Source of the DNA: Hippopus hippopus | Taxonomy: Eukaryota > Mollusca > Bivalvia > Cardiida > Cardiidae | DNA: 64,000 nt | Reading direction: 5' to 3' | Assembly (NCBI GenBank): GCA_946811185.2 | Contig: OX328103.1 | Location: 32,048,266 to 32,112,265, forward strand | Part shown: positions 28,801 through 40,800 of the stretch, piece after piece | Layout: the number at the start of each line of letters is the position of its first letter | How positions within the stretch are numbered: position 1 is the first letter of the stretch | The notes under the pieces: model-generated | Databases searched by the model: none | Seen by the model: only the letters and a program-made list of their open reading frames with translations | Told to the model about the DNA's origin: nothing | Position numbers and translations under genes: made by a program

Positions 28801-31800
28801 AAATCTCGGAAAAACCTTTTGTACTATAATTACAGTCCAATATTCTTTAAACTTTTGTTAGAATGTTTGTCTTGATGATATCTTGCATGAGTTTGAAAAT
28901 GGGTCACGTGGAATAAGAACTAGGTCACCATGTTTCATCCTTGAAAAACCGTGTGTACGCTCTAGAGGCCACATTTTCAGTCCAGTAATCTTGAAATTGG
29001 AATGTTTGTCTTGATAATATCTTAGACTAGTATGAATATGGGTCATGTTGGATAAAAAACTAGGTCATTAGGTCAAGTCTTGGAAAAACGTTTTAACACC
29101 CTACAGGCCAAATTTTCTCTCAAATACTCATGAAAGTTTGTTGGAATGTATGTCTGGATAATTTTTACATGTCAAGTAGGCAGCTGAGAAAAAATTCTAG
29201 AAAAAGTTTGGGTGCACTCTAGAGGCCATATTTGTAAGCCAAAAACTGATGAGTGTTTGTCAAAGAGTTTGTCTTAATATCTCTGAAGAGATTGGAAATG
29301 GGTCATGTTTGATCAAAAGGCTCAGGTGAATGACTTCAGTGCCATCATGGCCCTCTTGTTTCATTTTCCTTCAATGTTTTTTTTACTCTTTTGCAGGCAA
29401 ATCCCTTCAATTAACAGACTTCACGAAATACCGTCGGTCCGCTGGTCATGTCAGGTAAAACTGATAGCGGTCTGATAAATAAGCACCAGAATACAGGACC
29501 GATTGACCAACAAAATTTAGCCGTACGCTTAACATGAAATGACATACCGTAAAAAGTAAACAAAAACAGTTTTCCCGTTTTAAAACCGAAAGTTCTTTGT
29601 GGAAAATTCCCAACTTTATAATCGCAGTATTTCGGATATACATAGGCAATATATTGGTTATGTAAACTAATGTACATCGCGGAACAATCCGAATGATCAG
29701 TTTTATTAATCACTTTTTGTTGTTTTATGTTGTCATGTTTTCGGTCCAGTAAAATTTGGTTTGGTCTTGTAAAAATTTGAAGTTTACCAGACCCACTGTC
29801 CTGTGAAAAATTTGAGTATTTCGTGAAGTCTGAATTAAGTCACACTGATTTTGTTGTCTGCAAATGCTTTCTGTTCTGGCAAACCTTAAATTTTTAGCTC
29901 ACCTGAGCACGAAGTGCTCAAGGTGAGCTTTTGTGATCGTGCTGTGTCCGGTGTGCGTCGTAAGCTTTTACCTTGTGTACGCTCTAGAGGCCACATTTTC
30001 AGTCCGATACTCGTGAAACTTGGTCAGAATGTTTGTCTCGATAATATCTCGGACGAGTTAGATAATGGGTCATGTTGGGTCAAAAACTAGGTCACTAGGT
30101 CAAATTGTAGAAAAACCTTGTGTACGCTCTAGAGTCCATATTTTCAGTCCAAAACTCCTGAAAATTGGTCAGAATGTTTGCCTTGATGATATCTCGAATG
30201 AGTTCGAAAATGGGTCCAAAACTAGGTCACTAGGTTATATCTTAGAAAAACCTTGTGTACGCTCTAGAGGACACATTTTTAGTCCAAAACTCTTGAAAGT
30301 TGGTCAGAATATTTATCTTGATTATATCTTAGATGGGTTTGAAAATGGGTCATGTTGGGTCAAAATCTAGGTCACTAGGTCAAATATTAGAAAAAACCTT
30401 GTATACACTCTAGAGGCCACATTTTCAATCCTATACTCATGAAACTTGGTCAGAATGTTTGTCTTGATGATTTCTTGGACCAGTTTGCAAGTGGATCATT
30501 TCGGGTCAATACCCAGATCACTGATTCAAATCTTCAAAAAACCTTTTTCAGTCAAATACTCATGAAAATCTTGGTAGAATGTTTGTCATAATATCCCAAA
30601 AGAGATTGAGAATGGGACGTGTTTGATCAAAAGACTCAGGTGAGCGACTTCAGGGCCATCATGGCCCTCTTGTTTCATCTGGTGAAGAGTTTAACGTTAA
30701 CTCTTTATTGATATACTCTTATGTCACCAAGTTACTGAAATCATCATTGTGTGAGTTTGTAAAATTTGCTTTTTCTGCAGATACAGATTTATTTGTTTTC
30801 AGCATAAAATCAGGTGGTTGGCAGTGTAGATCTAAGATCAGACTGCTTGTTTTGTGCATTCTTGTCTTAAGCTATACCACTTGCAGAATCATTTAACCCT
30901 TTCCCAAACAATCCCTGGTTTTTACGGGTCAGGAATAGAAGCCTTTTGAAAACATTGTGGGAAAAGGAGAAAATGCTGGTAACCAGCATTTTCTCCTTTT
31001 CCCACAATGTTTTCTACCCTATCATATAGAAAAATCATCTTTTTAGCAACTGTTAATTTGTCATCTGCAAAATGCTTTCAATTTGGTCTGGTCCAAAATT
31101 TGCCGTTTGGGAAAGGGTTAAATTTACTATGGAGGCAAAAGGATCACTTTTGTAATTTCAAATATTGGATAGAATTGAAATATCTTACGTATACGAGGGG
31201 TGATCAGAGAGAACGTGGTCCAGTGCCTGTATTGGGATATTGTTATAAAAAACAACATGGAATGTCTACTCTTTTTGAAAATAACCTCCTTTGAATTCTA
31301 TGCACTCATTTGTTCTTGATTCCTATGTGCAAAACATGTGCGCGAGCGTGTCATGTGACATTACTCTCAAGGACCTGATCATAGTGAGGGTTAGTTCCTC
31401 TCTGGTCTTGTAGTGCATACTATATAGAGAATCTTTCAAAACATGAACTAGCCAAAGGTTGCAAGGGGTCAGGACTGACTTATTGGGAGGGTTGGCTAGC
31501 GTTTCTGTGTTTAGTTTTTGCAGAGTTTTCTGTACAAGTGTGGCTTTGTGAGCTATGTCATCATCTTGGTGTAATGTCATTCCACAGGACTTCTGGCTGT
31601 TTTTTTCGTATGGTGTCTGTGAAATTTCTTTGAATAATGTGGGCATAAAACTCAGCATTGACTGTAGTATGTATAGATACAACATGATTTAGAAGAAAAT
31701 AGGAGAATAGAAAATATGATGCACATAACTTTTCCAACTGACTTAGAAAGTTTGGCTTTAATGGCAGAAGGCGATGTTAAATGTTTCTGTACACTGCTTT

Positions 31801-34800
31801 GTTGTTTAGTTTCAGTCGTGTGAAAGTGTACCTATATATCATGGCATGTTACAGTATGATCAGCAAAGTTTGACCCCTCTACCCTAATTGGTTCTGAAAT
31901 TTCTCAATAGATTTCGACCCTAACCCCCAATGGCACGGGTGTCAGTAGTTGAGGTATCCACCTTGTGCAAACACGCGACATTCCAAGATTGTCAGTCAAA
32001 ATCTCCTTGGCACTTTTATATGGAATGCTAAAAGTGTCAGCTATTTTCCTGACAGTATCTTGACCATCTTGTTTAACATACTGCTCTATATCCATGATGA
32101 TTTTGTCTATGACTGATATTGATGAACAGCCAGATTTAGGGTCATCATTAACAGTATCACACTCATGTCTAAACCGATCTGATCCATTTACAAATACAGG
32201 GTGACACAAAAAAAATGCCACCCATGAAATTGTTAATAAAATTCATAATGCCTTTTGCAATTCAACCATATTTAGTACAAATGAACTTCAGTCTATGCCC
32301 GACTTGTCCAGTAAGTTTCAGCCATTAATGTCCACCAGTCTTTGTTTTATCTCTGTTCCATGATATGCTCCAAATGTGCACCTCTGCGTTGCAAGCACAC
32401 CTGGGTACAACATGCAAAATTTTCAATAACTGACACACACACTCTTCCCTCAGTATTGCCCTGATTTTGGCTGTAATGGCAGTAGTAAAGGACGTGAGCA
32501 TGGTGCACTACCCCGGCCTGGGTAGTGCACCATGCTCACGTCCCTGAGTGCCCTATATCACCGTCCCTGACAAAAATGTGGGCTAGTTTGCCCTCCCGAA
32601 GGTCCGAAAAGTTGCGAGTAAGCGATAAAATCCGAGATTCCGCATGAAAATGTTACTATAAATAGAATCATAGCATTCAAAATGGCGGCCTTGTGGAGGA
32701 TACCCTGGCGAAAAAATTACCCAGGCTCTCTACCCTGAGTGGAATTTTTCTGCAAAAAAGCGAGGGGGGGGAAAAATTACCCAGGCTCTCCTCCCTGAGT
32801 GGAATTTTTCTGCAAAAAAAAGCGAAGGGCGGGGAAGGGGGGACCAAAAAATGATACATCTTCGAGTGCTCTATAGGGATCTGTCAGACCTGATCACTGA
32901 GTTGGACTTAGTTTTTTACCCTATGAATGATTTTCTCTCTTTCTAATTGCCTGGACATTGAGTTGGGCTTAGTTTTTTCACCCTATGGATGATTTTTTCT
33001 CTTTCTAAATGACTGATCACTGAATTGGACTTAGTTTTTTTCACCCTATGATTGATTTTCTCTCTTTCTAAAAGCCTGATCATTGAGTTGGACTTAGTTT
33101 TTTCTTCCTAAATGTCTGAGCACTGAGTTGGACTTAGTTTTTTCACCCTATGAATGAATTTTCTTTCTAAATGTCTGGACATTGAGTTGGACTTAGTCTT
33201 TTTTTCTGCATCTATGAATGATTTTCTCTCTTTCTAAAAGCCTGATCATTGAGTTGGACTTAGTTTTTCTTCACCTGTGTATGATTTTTTCTCTCTAAAA
33301 GGAATTTATCCCTATATCACTGAGTTGGACTTAGTTTTTTTCACCCTATGATTGATTTTCTCTCTCTCTTTCTAAAAGCCTGACCATTGAGTTGGACTTA
33401 GTTTTTTCTTCACCAATGTATGATTTTTCTTTCTAAATGTCTGAGCACTGAGTTGAAAATAGACTTTTTTTTACCCTATGAATGATTTTCTTTCTAAAAG
33501 CCTGACCACTGAGTTGGACTTAGTCTTTTTTCTGCATCTATGAATGATTTTTCTTTCTAAATGTCTGGACATTGAGTTGGACTTAGACTTTTTCTGCAAT
33601 TATGAATGAATTCTCTTTTCTAAATGTCTAACCATTGAGTTGAGCATAGACTTTTTTTACCCTATGAATGAATTTTCTTTCTAAATGTCTGGACATTGAG
33701 TTGGACTTAGTCTTTTTCTGCAATTATGAATGATTTTTTCTCTCTAAAAGGAATTTGTCCCTATATCAGTGAGTTGAACATAGACTTTTTTTTACCCTAT
33801 GAATGATTTTCTTTCTAAAAGCCTGACCATTGAGTTGGACTTAGTTTTTTTCTTCACCTATGAATGATTTTTCTCTAAAAGCCTGACCATTGAGTTGAAC
33901 ATAGACTTTTTTTTACCCTATGAATGATTTTCTTTCTAAAAGCCTGACCACTGAGTTGGACTTAGTCTTTTTTCTGCATCTATGAATGATTTTTCTTTCT
34001 AAATGTCTGGACATTGAGTTGGACTTAGACTTTTTCTGCAATTATGAATGAATTCTCTTTTCTAAATGTCTAACCATTGAGTTGAGCATAGACTTTTTTT
34101 ACCCTATGAATGAATTTTCTTTCTAAATGTCTGGACATTGAGTTGGACTTAGTCTTTTTCTGCAATTATGAATGATTTTTTCTCTCTAAAAGGAATTTGT
34201 CCCTATATCAGTGAGTTGAACATAGACTTTTTTTTTCCCTATGAATGATTTTCTTTCTAAAAGCCTGACCATTGAGTTGGACTTAGTTTTTTTCTTCACC
34301 TATGAATGATTTTTCTCTAAAAGCCTGACCATTGAGTTGAACATAGACTTTTTTTTACCCTATGAATGATTTTCTTTCTAAAAGCCTGACCACTGAGTTG
34401 GACTTAGTCTTTTTTCTGCATCTATGAATGATTTTTCTTTCTAAATGTCTGGACATTGAGTTGGACTTAGACTTTTTCTGCAATTATGAATGAATTCTCT
34501 TTTCTAAATGTCTAACCATTGAGTTGAGCATAGACTTTTTTTACCCTATGAATGAATTTTCTTTCTAAATGTCTGGACATTGAGTTGGACTTAGTCTTTT
34601 TCTGCAATTATGAATGATTTTTTCTCTCTAAAAGGAATTTGTCCCTATATCAGTGAGTTGAACATAGACTTTTTTTTACCCTATGAATGATTTTCTTTCT
34701 AAAAGCCTGACCATTGAGTTGGACTTAGTTTTTTTCTTCACCTATGAATGATTTTTCTCTAAAAGCCTGACCATTGAGTTGGACTTAGTTTTTTCACCCT

Positions 34801-37800
34801 ATGAATGATTTTCTCTCTTTCTAAAAGCCTGACCATTGAGTTGAACTTAGACTTTTTTTACCCTATGAATGAATTTTCTTTCTAAATGTCTGGATATTGA
34901 GTTGGACTTAGTCTTTTTCTGCAATTATGGATGATTTTTTCTCTCTAAAAGGAATTTGTCCCTATATCAGTGAGTTGAACATAGACTTTTTTTACCCTAT
35001 GAATGATTTTCTTTCTAAAAGCCTGACCACTGAGTTGGACTTAGACTTTTTTCTTATCTATGAATGATTTTTTCTCTCTAAAAGGAATTTGTCCCTATAT
35101 CAGTGAGTTGGACTTAGACTTTTTTCTTATCTATGGATGATTTCTTCTCTCTAAATGTTTGGCCATTGAGTTGAACTTAGCTTTTTTCATCCTATGAATG
35201 ATTTTTCTCTCTAAAAGGAATTTGTCCCTATATCAGTGAGTTGTACTTAGTTTTTTCACCTATGAATGAATTCTCTTTTCTAATTGCCTAATCATTGAGT
35301 TGAACTTAGACTTTTTTACCCTATGAATAATTTCTCTTTCTAAAAGCCTGACCATTGAGTTGGACTTAGTTTTTTCACCCTATGGATGATTTTTCTCTCT
35401 AAAAGACTGACCATTGAGTTGGACTTAAGCTTTTTTCTGCATCTATGAATGATTTCTCTAAAAGACTGAGCGCTGAGTTGGACTTAGTCTTTTTTCTGCA
35501 TCTATGGATGATTTTTCTTTCTAAATGTCTGGACATTGAGTTGGACTTAGACTTTTTTCTGCATCTATGAATGATTTCTCTAAAAGACTGAGCGCTGAGT
35601 TGGACTTAGTCTTTTTTCTGCATCTATGGATGATTTTTCTTTCTAAATGTCTGGACATTGAGTTGGACTTAGACTTTTTTCTACATCTATGAATGAATTC
35701 TCTTTTCTAAATGCCTAACCATTGAGTTGAACATAGACTTTTTTTTACCCTATGAATGATTTTCTTTCTAAAAGCCTGACCACTGAGTTGGACTTAGTCT
35801 TTTTTCTGCATCTATGAATGATTTTTCTTTTCTAAAAGGAATTTGTCCCTAAATCACTGAGTTGGACTTAGACTTTTTTCTACATCTATGAATGAATTCT
35901 CTTTTCTAAATGCCTAACCATTGAGTTGAACATAGACTTTTTTTTACCCTATGAATGAATTCTCTTTTCTAAAAGGAATTTGTCCCTATATCACTGAGTT
36001 GGACTTAGTCTTTCTGATTTTTTTCTGCATCTATGAATGAATTTTCTCTCTAAAAGCCTGAGCACTGAGTTGGACTTAGACTTTTTCTGAGTTTTTTTAC
36101 TCTTCGGAGTGTAACTCTTCTAAAAGAAAGAAGTTTTGACAATTTGAAGAAATGACAATTTGAAGATAGAACTTTCGTGGTAAATGGTTAGTCCTGAAAA
36201 GGACTGTTGGGTTAGCTCTGAAAAGAACTGTTGGGTTAGCCCTGAAAAGGGCTGTTTTGTTTTGGAGGCTGTGTTTTTTCGTCTCACATTGTTTTTTCCA
36301 CTTCTAATGACAGCATCCGAAATTCGCTTGGCAAATGGGGCATGCTTCAACTCTTTTTCTGATTACCATTGCTCCATTACCGAACTAATCTTCCGCCGAG
36401 ATCTTTGTATGGCTGTGTTATACGTTGTAGTTGGTTTTGTTCCTCCTCTCCTACGAAATGAGTGTTTAGTTGTAATAACTGTTGACCTGCATTTAGATAT
36501 TCTTGGAGAGCCTCACGTAGTTGATAATTTATCTCCTCCATATTGATACTGCTTCCGAATATTGATACTGCTTCCGAATATTGATACCGCTTTCGAAGTG
36601 ATCGTTAGCTGAGAGTCAAAAAATGGTGAATGTATGAAAATAACGCCGAGCTTTATACGTTTACTGAGGATTGAAAATTTTTTAAAGAGCTCGGATCTGA
36701 CAGAAATCACGTACATTTTTTTCCATGCTACGTTTCATGCTAATATAGCAAAAAAGTTATGACCCGTTGTATGGGAAAAAATGTAGACAGAACAAGTCTT
36801 TGGGGAAGACAGAATGAAGAGCTCTATTGCTTTTGAACTTTTATTTACTGAACAGAACTAAACAATGAAACATTTTTTTGCAAAGCATCATAAAAAAATT
36901 TCTTGACAATGAAAAAAATTTCTTGACAATGAAAAAATTCACAATGAAACATTTTTTTGCAAAAGCATCATAAAAAATTTCTTGACAATGAAAAAAATCA
37001 CAAGGAAACATTTTTTACAATACAGCATAAAAAACAATTTCTTGACAATGAAAAAAATCGCACTAAAATATTTTTTCACAATGAATTATTCACAATGAAT
37101 TAATCACAATGAAAAAAATCACACTGAATTATTTTTTCGCAATGAATTATTTACAATGAATTATTCTCAAAACAGTATATAACAAATTTTTTACAATGCA
37201 AATTCGCAAACACCACGAGTTTCATATTTGTTTTCATATTCCTACCGTTTTGTTGTTTTTTCTTGGTTGTTTTCGCTCTGTCTTTGGGTTTTTTGGGATC
37301 TTGAAATCAACGTGATTATCAATGTTTTTCCCGTATTTACCCTGGCCTGTCAATATTGGTGTAGTTGGTTTTTGATCAACTCGCTGTTTCTTGTGGAGAT
37401 GGTTAGCATCATCCTCAGATTTCCGCTTTGTTGTTTTTCTTGATTGTTTCTCCTCTGGTTGTTTTTTCTTTGGTTGATTTTTCTTCACAACACTTACGAT
37501 AGAATCCACTAACTTGTGAAGATTAAATTTATCAAAGTCGAACTCCACAGGAATCTTCACAGGAATTGTTGAAATGCACTGATCCTGTTGGCGTAGTACC
37601 TCGATATTTCTACTGAGCTGATCAGTACTTGCGCTTAAAGTTTTAATTTCCTCCAAATGTCTGTTTAAAGTCTCCAACTGATCTATGATCCGGGTCATCA
37701 TGCTATCTTGCTTCAAATTTAGCTGCTTTACCTCTTCATAAATGTTGTCCAGCACCATCGCTGGAATGATGGTTGTCGAATTTAACTCTGGTGGCGGATT

Positions 37801-40800
37801 GATGATTGTCGAATTTATAACTGATGAAAGAACGTCTCCATTGTTTTCCACTGGTGGAAAATCGTCCAAGTTGATTTCATCTAAGTTGTGCTTCATATTG
37901 AAACTGCTTCTGAATATTGATACTGCTTCCAAAGTGATCGTTAGCTGAGAACCAAAGAAATGGTGAATGTATGAAAATAACGCCGAGCTTTATACGTTTA
38001 CAGAGGATTGAAATTTTTAAAGAGTGCGGACCTGGCGGAAAACACCGGGATTGTACTGTGTGACATTGAAATGGGAGTGGTGAAAAAAACACCGATATAA
38101 CCGTCGATTTGAATGCACAATGTTAATGAAACGCCGACGCGGGAAAAACATAGGAGAAAAATGACGTCATGGGTCATCTAGTTCAATCCTCCTGTAAAGC
38201 TATAAAGCCCAGTGATATTTTACATAAAATCATATTTGTTCCAGAATGGTTCGAATTCTTGTGTGCCCTCACTGTGCAAGCAGATGTCTGATAGAGTGTG
38301 GGAAATGTTTTACCATACTTTTTTTACTCTTGTGTTTTGTTGATTTGCAAAAGAAACAGTTCTTTGTTACTCGTTTTTTCTTCTTTTCGTTGTTTTGCAT
38401 TTTTCTCCTCTTTTAGATCCAAAGTTTGTTGTTTTCTTAGATTATCGTTTGTAGATATTTTTTTCTCTGCCTGTTCTGTTATTTTGCAGATTTTTGAATC
38501 GGTGATATCCGTTGTGTCGGACTGCATGTCTACGGTCTGATTTTCAACCGGTGATATTGTAGTCTGTAGTGAACTTGTTTTCCATGTATTTTCGTTGAAG
38601 AATGAATTTAGTGTCCCGACGAATTTCGTATGTTGGAGATCGACAACGTTGTAAAACGATGGTGAAATTTCGATGTCATGACCGTGTGGGTTTACGTAGA
38701 CAAAAAACAAATGTTCCTGTCTGATTTTCTTTTTTGGACAATTTCTGGACCAATGTCCTGCTTCGTTGCACGTAAAACAAATATTTGTTCTCTCACCATT
38801 CATCCGATATTGTTTGTCGAGCGTCGCTTGATCTAAAACTCTGTAGCTGATAGTACAGCGTATAGAGCTATTTATAAAAAAATACGCTTCACTACTAGAC
38901 GCTGACGTAGTGTACCTCTACCCAATGGTCTATTTATAGCAACAGACGCTAACATATTGTGATTTAACCCCTTGTCACACTAAACGGCGTTTCTACTGAG
39001 TTGTCACGGTGTTGTTTAAGTTCCCAGACTGCCAAGAGATCGCAGGAAAAATGCGAAGCTCCCGTGGCCTATTATCGCGTTCCTGATGTTGATGAAAAAA
39101 AAGCAAGAAGGAAATCAAGTACATTGATATCTGTTCTCTGTACCCTTATGTTTGTAAACATAAATCCTATCCTGTAGGTCAGCCAGAAATTTTGTCTGCT
39201 GAGAATATTGACATGAACAATATTCGACAATATGAGGGCTTAATCAAATGCAAAGTTTTGCCTCCAACTGATTTTTGTTTCACCCCGTTCTCCCAGTTCA
39301 CTGTAACAACAAAATGATGTTTCCACTCTGTATGAAATGTGCAGAAGAAAGTTCAAGTATTTGTAGCCATGGTGAAGAAAAGAGGGCTTTGGTCGGAACT
39401 TGGGTTACTTTTGAATTATTCAAGGCTCTTGACTGCGGTTATCGATTATTGCAAAGTAAAAAAGTTAGAAGTAGAAAAAGTCAAAAGTCTCTCTTATATA
39501 GGTCTAGATCTACATGCAGTGAGGAAATATTCCCGTAAAATGGTCTTTACAAGTGTGTTAACCAATAATTATTCCAAGTTATTTTTCTTGACATAAATTA
39601 ACGAAAGTGTCAAGGAACTGTCTTTCTTTTGTTAAGGAAATCAGGGATATTCACCCTATTTCACATGTACAAATCTACGAAAGAAAAAATGCTTTCTACT
39701 TTTGACAACGCTCAAAATTCGAACTCACACCTTTTTTATATTAGTTAAGCGTATAGAGGTATTTATAAAAAAGCTTTACTAGACGCTGACGTAGTGTACC
39801 TCTGCCCAATGGTCTATTTATAGCAACAGACGCTAACATATTGTGATCTAAGCCCCTGTCACTCTAAACGGCGTTTCCACTGAGTTGACACGGTGTTGTT
39901 TAAGTTCACAGAGTACCAACAAAGGTTTTCGTTTTGATTTCTGAACAATAGATTGAAATGCTCGAATCAAAGTTTTTTACCCAGAAGAAAAAATCCATTA
40001 TTCAAATTGGCAATCATGACCAACTATGTTTTGCAAGAGCCGTTGTTGTGGGAATTTGCTACAGTGAACGTGAAAACACCGGGGCATGGAATAGAAAATG
40101 GGATCGTATTTGTCGTTCAAACCGCCCTCTTCAAAAGACTGAAGCTGAGAAATTGTTGAATGAAGCTGGAGTGTCACCAACACAACCTGTAGGAATTGAC
40201 GAATACAAAAAAATTCAAGCATTCTTGTATGAAAAAGGCTATGTCATTAAAGTTCATCAACAGCATTCAAAAGTGGGAAAAAATATTTGAACATCCAGAA
40301 GTGAAAACCAATAGTAAGATCATACATTTGTAGTTTCATCAAAACCATTATGACTACATCAAATCTATCAAAGTTTTTTGTTGTGGATATTATTGTGAGT
40401 TCTGTGATGTGGGTTACTCTCACCGGGAAAGTCATGCTTGTTCAATTATCTGCAAAGGTTGTTACCGCAAAGGAAAATGTCCATCAGATTCAAAAGAATA
40501 TGTTTGCAGTTATTGCAGTAGACGATTTTTTAGTGCTGAATGCTTTGAAAATCACAGAATTGTTCAAGGTAGAGAAAAGAAATCCATTTGTGAATTAGTG
40601 AAACTCTGTTCAAAATGTGGTGTGCAATATCTTGTCAGAAAGAAAAATCATGTTTGCAATGGAAAGAAAAGGTGTCATATCTGTAAGAAAATTGTTAACT
40701 TTTTTATCGATGCTATATTCAGCCTTACCAAAGTAAGTTGAACCATGACAGCGATGACGAGACGAGTTCTTCTGTAGTCAAAAAACCACAGTTTATTTTC

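Larger units (their letters stand above)
27475..30694. repeat. MITE-A copy split by three insertions
   Basis: MITE-A sequence is present at 27475-27545, 29363-29414, 29833-29893 and 30675-30694 (the last is GGTGAAGAGTTTAA). In order, the pieces make one element. The gaps hold two tandem-repeat elements and one short inverted-repeat transposon. Confidence 0.75.
32481..36804 (+). repeat. Left terminal inverted repeat (4,324 bp)
   Basis: Collinear with the right arm: any position x here pairs with 78110 minus x there, checked at several landmarks from tip to inner end. Only scattered substitutions were seen by eye (for example GCGAGTAAG against GCGAATAAG near the tip). The inner end is AAGTCTTTGGG at 36804. 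Confidence 0.9.

Noticed and set aside
27546..29362. CRISPR-like regular repeats
   Set aside because: Units are about 155 bp, diverging and directly adjacent without unique spacers. The surroundings are a eukaryotic intron.
32677..32859. 60-codon open frame at the Polinton tip with a repeated FFCRKIPLR motif
   Set aside because: The repeat comes from a duplicated 62-bp noncoding segment. The frame is Pro/Phe-rich and mirrored in the other arm only because the arms are identical.
32880..36110. CRISPR-like array in the Polinton arms
   Set aside because: The spacers are themselves repeats with a higher-order period, and the units have no constant length.
36184..36546. 120-codon open frame on the + strand in the left arm
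   Set aside because: It is antisense to the small gene and the basic frame, which are better supported by the shared leader ending at the ATG.
36513..36716. 67-codon open frame over the leader
   Set aside because: It spans the repeated leader block and ends in the small gene in another frame. In the internal copy the corresponding frame is not kept.
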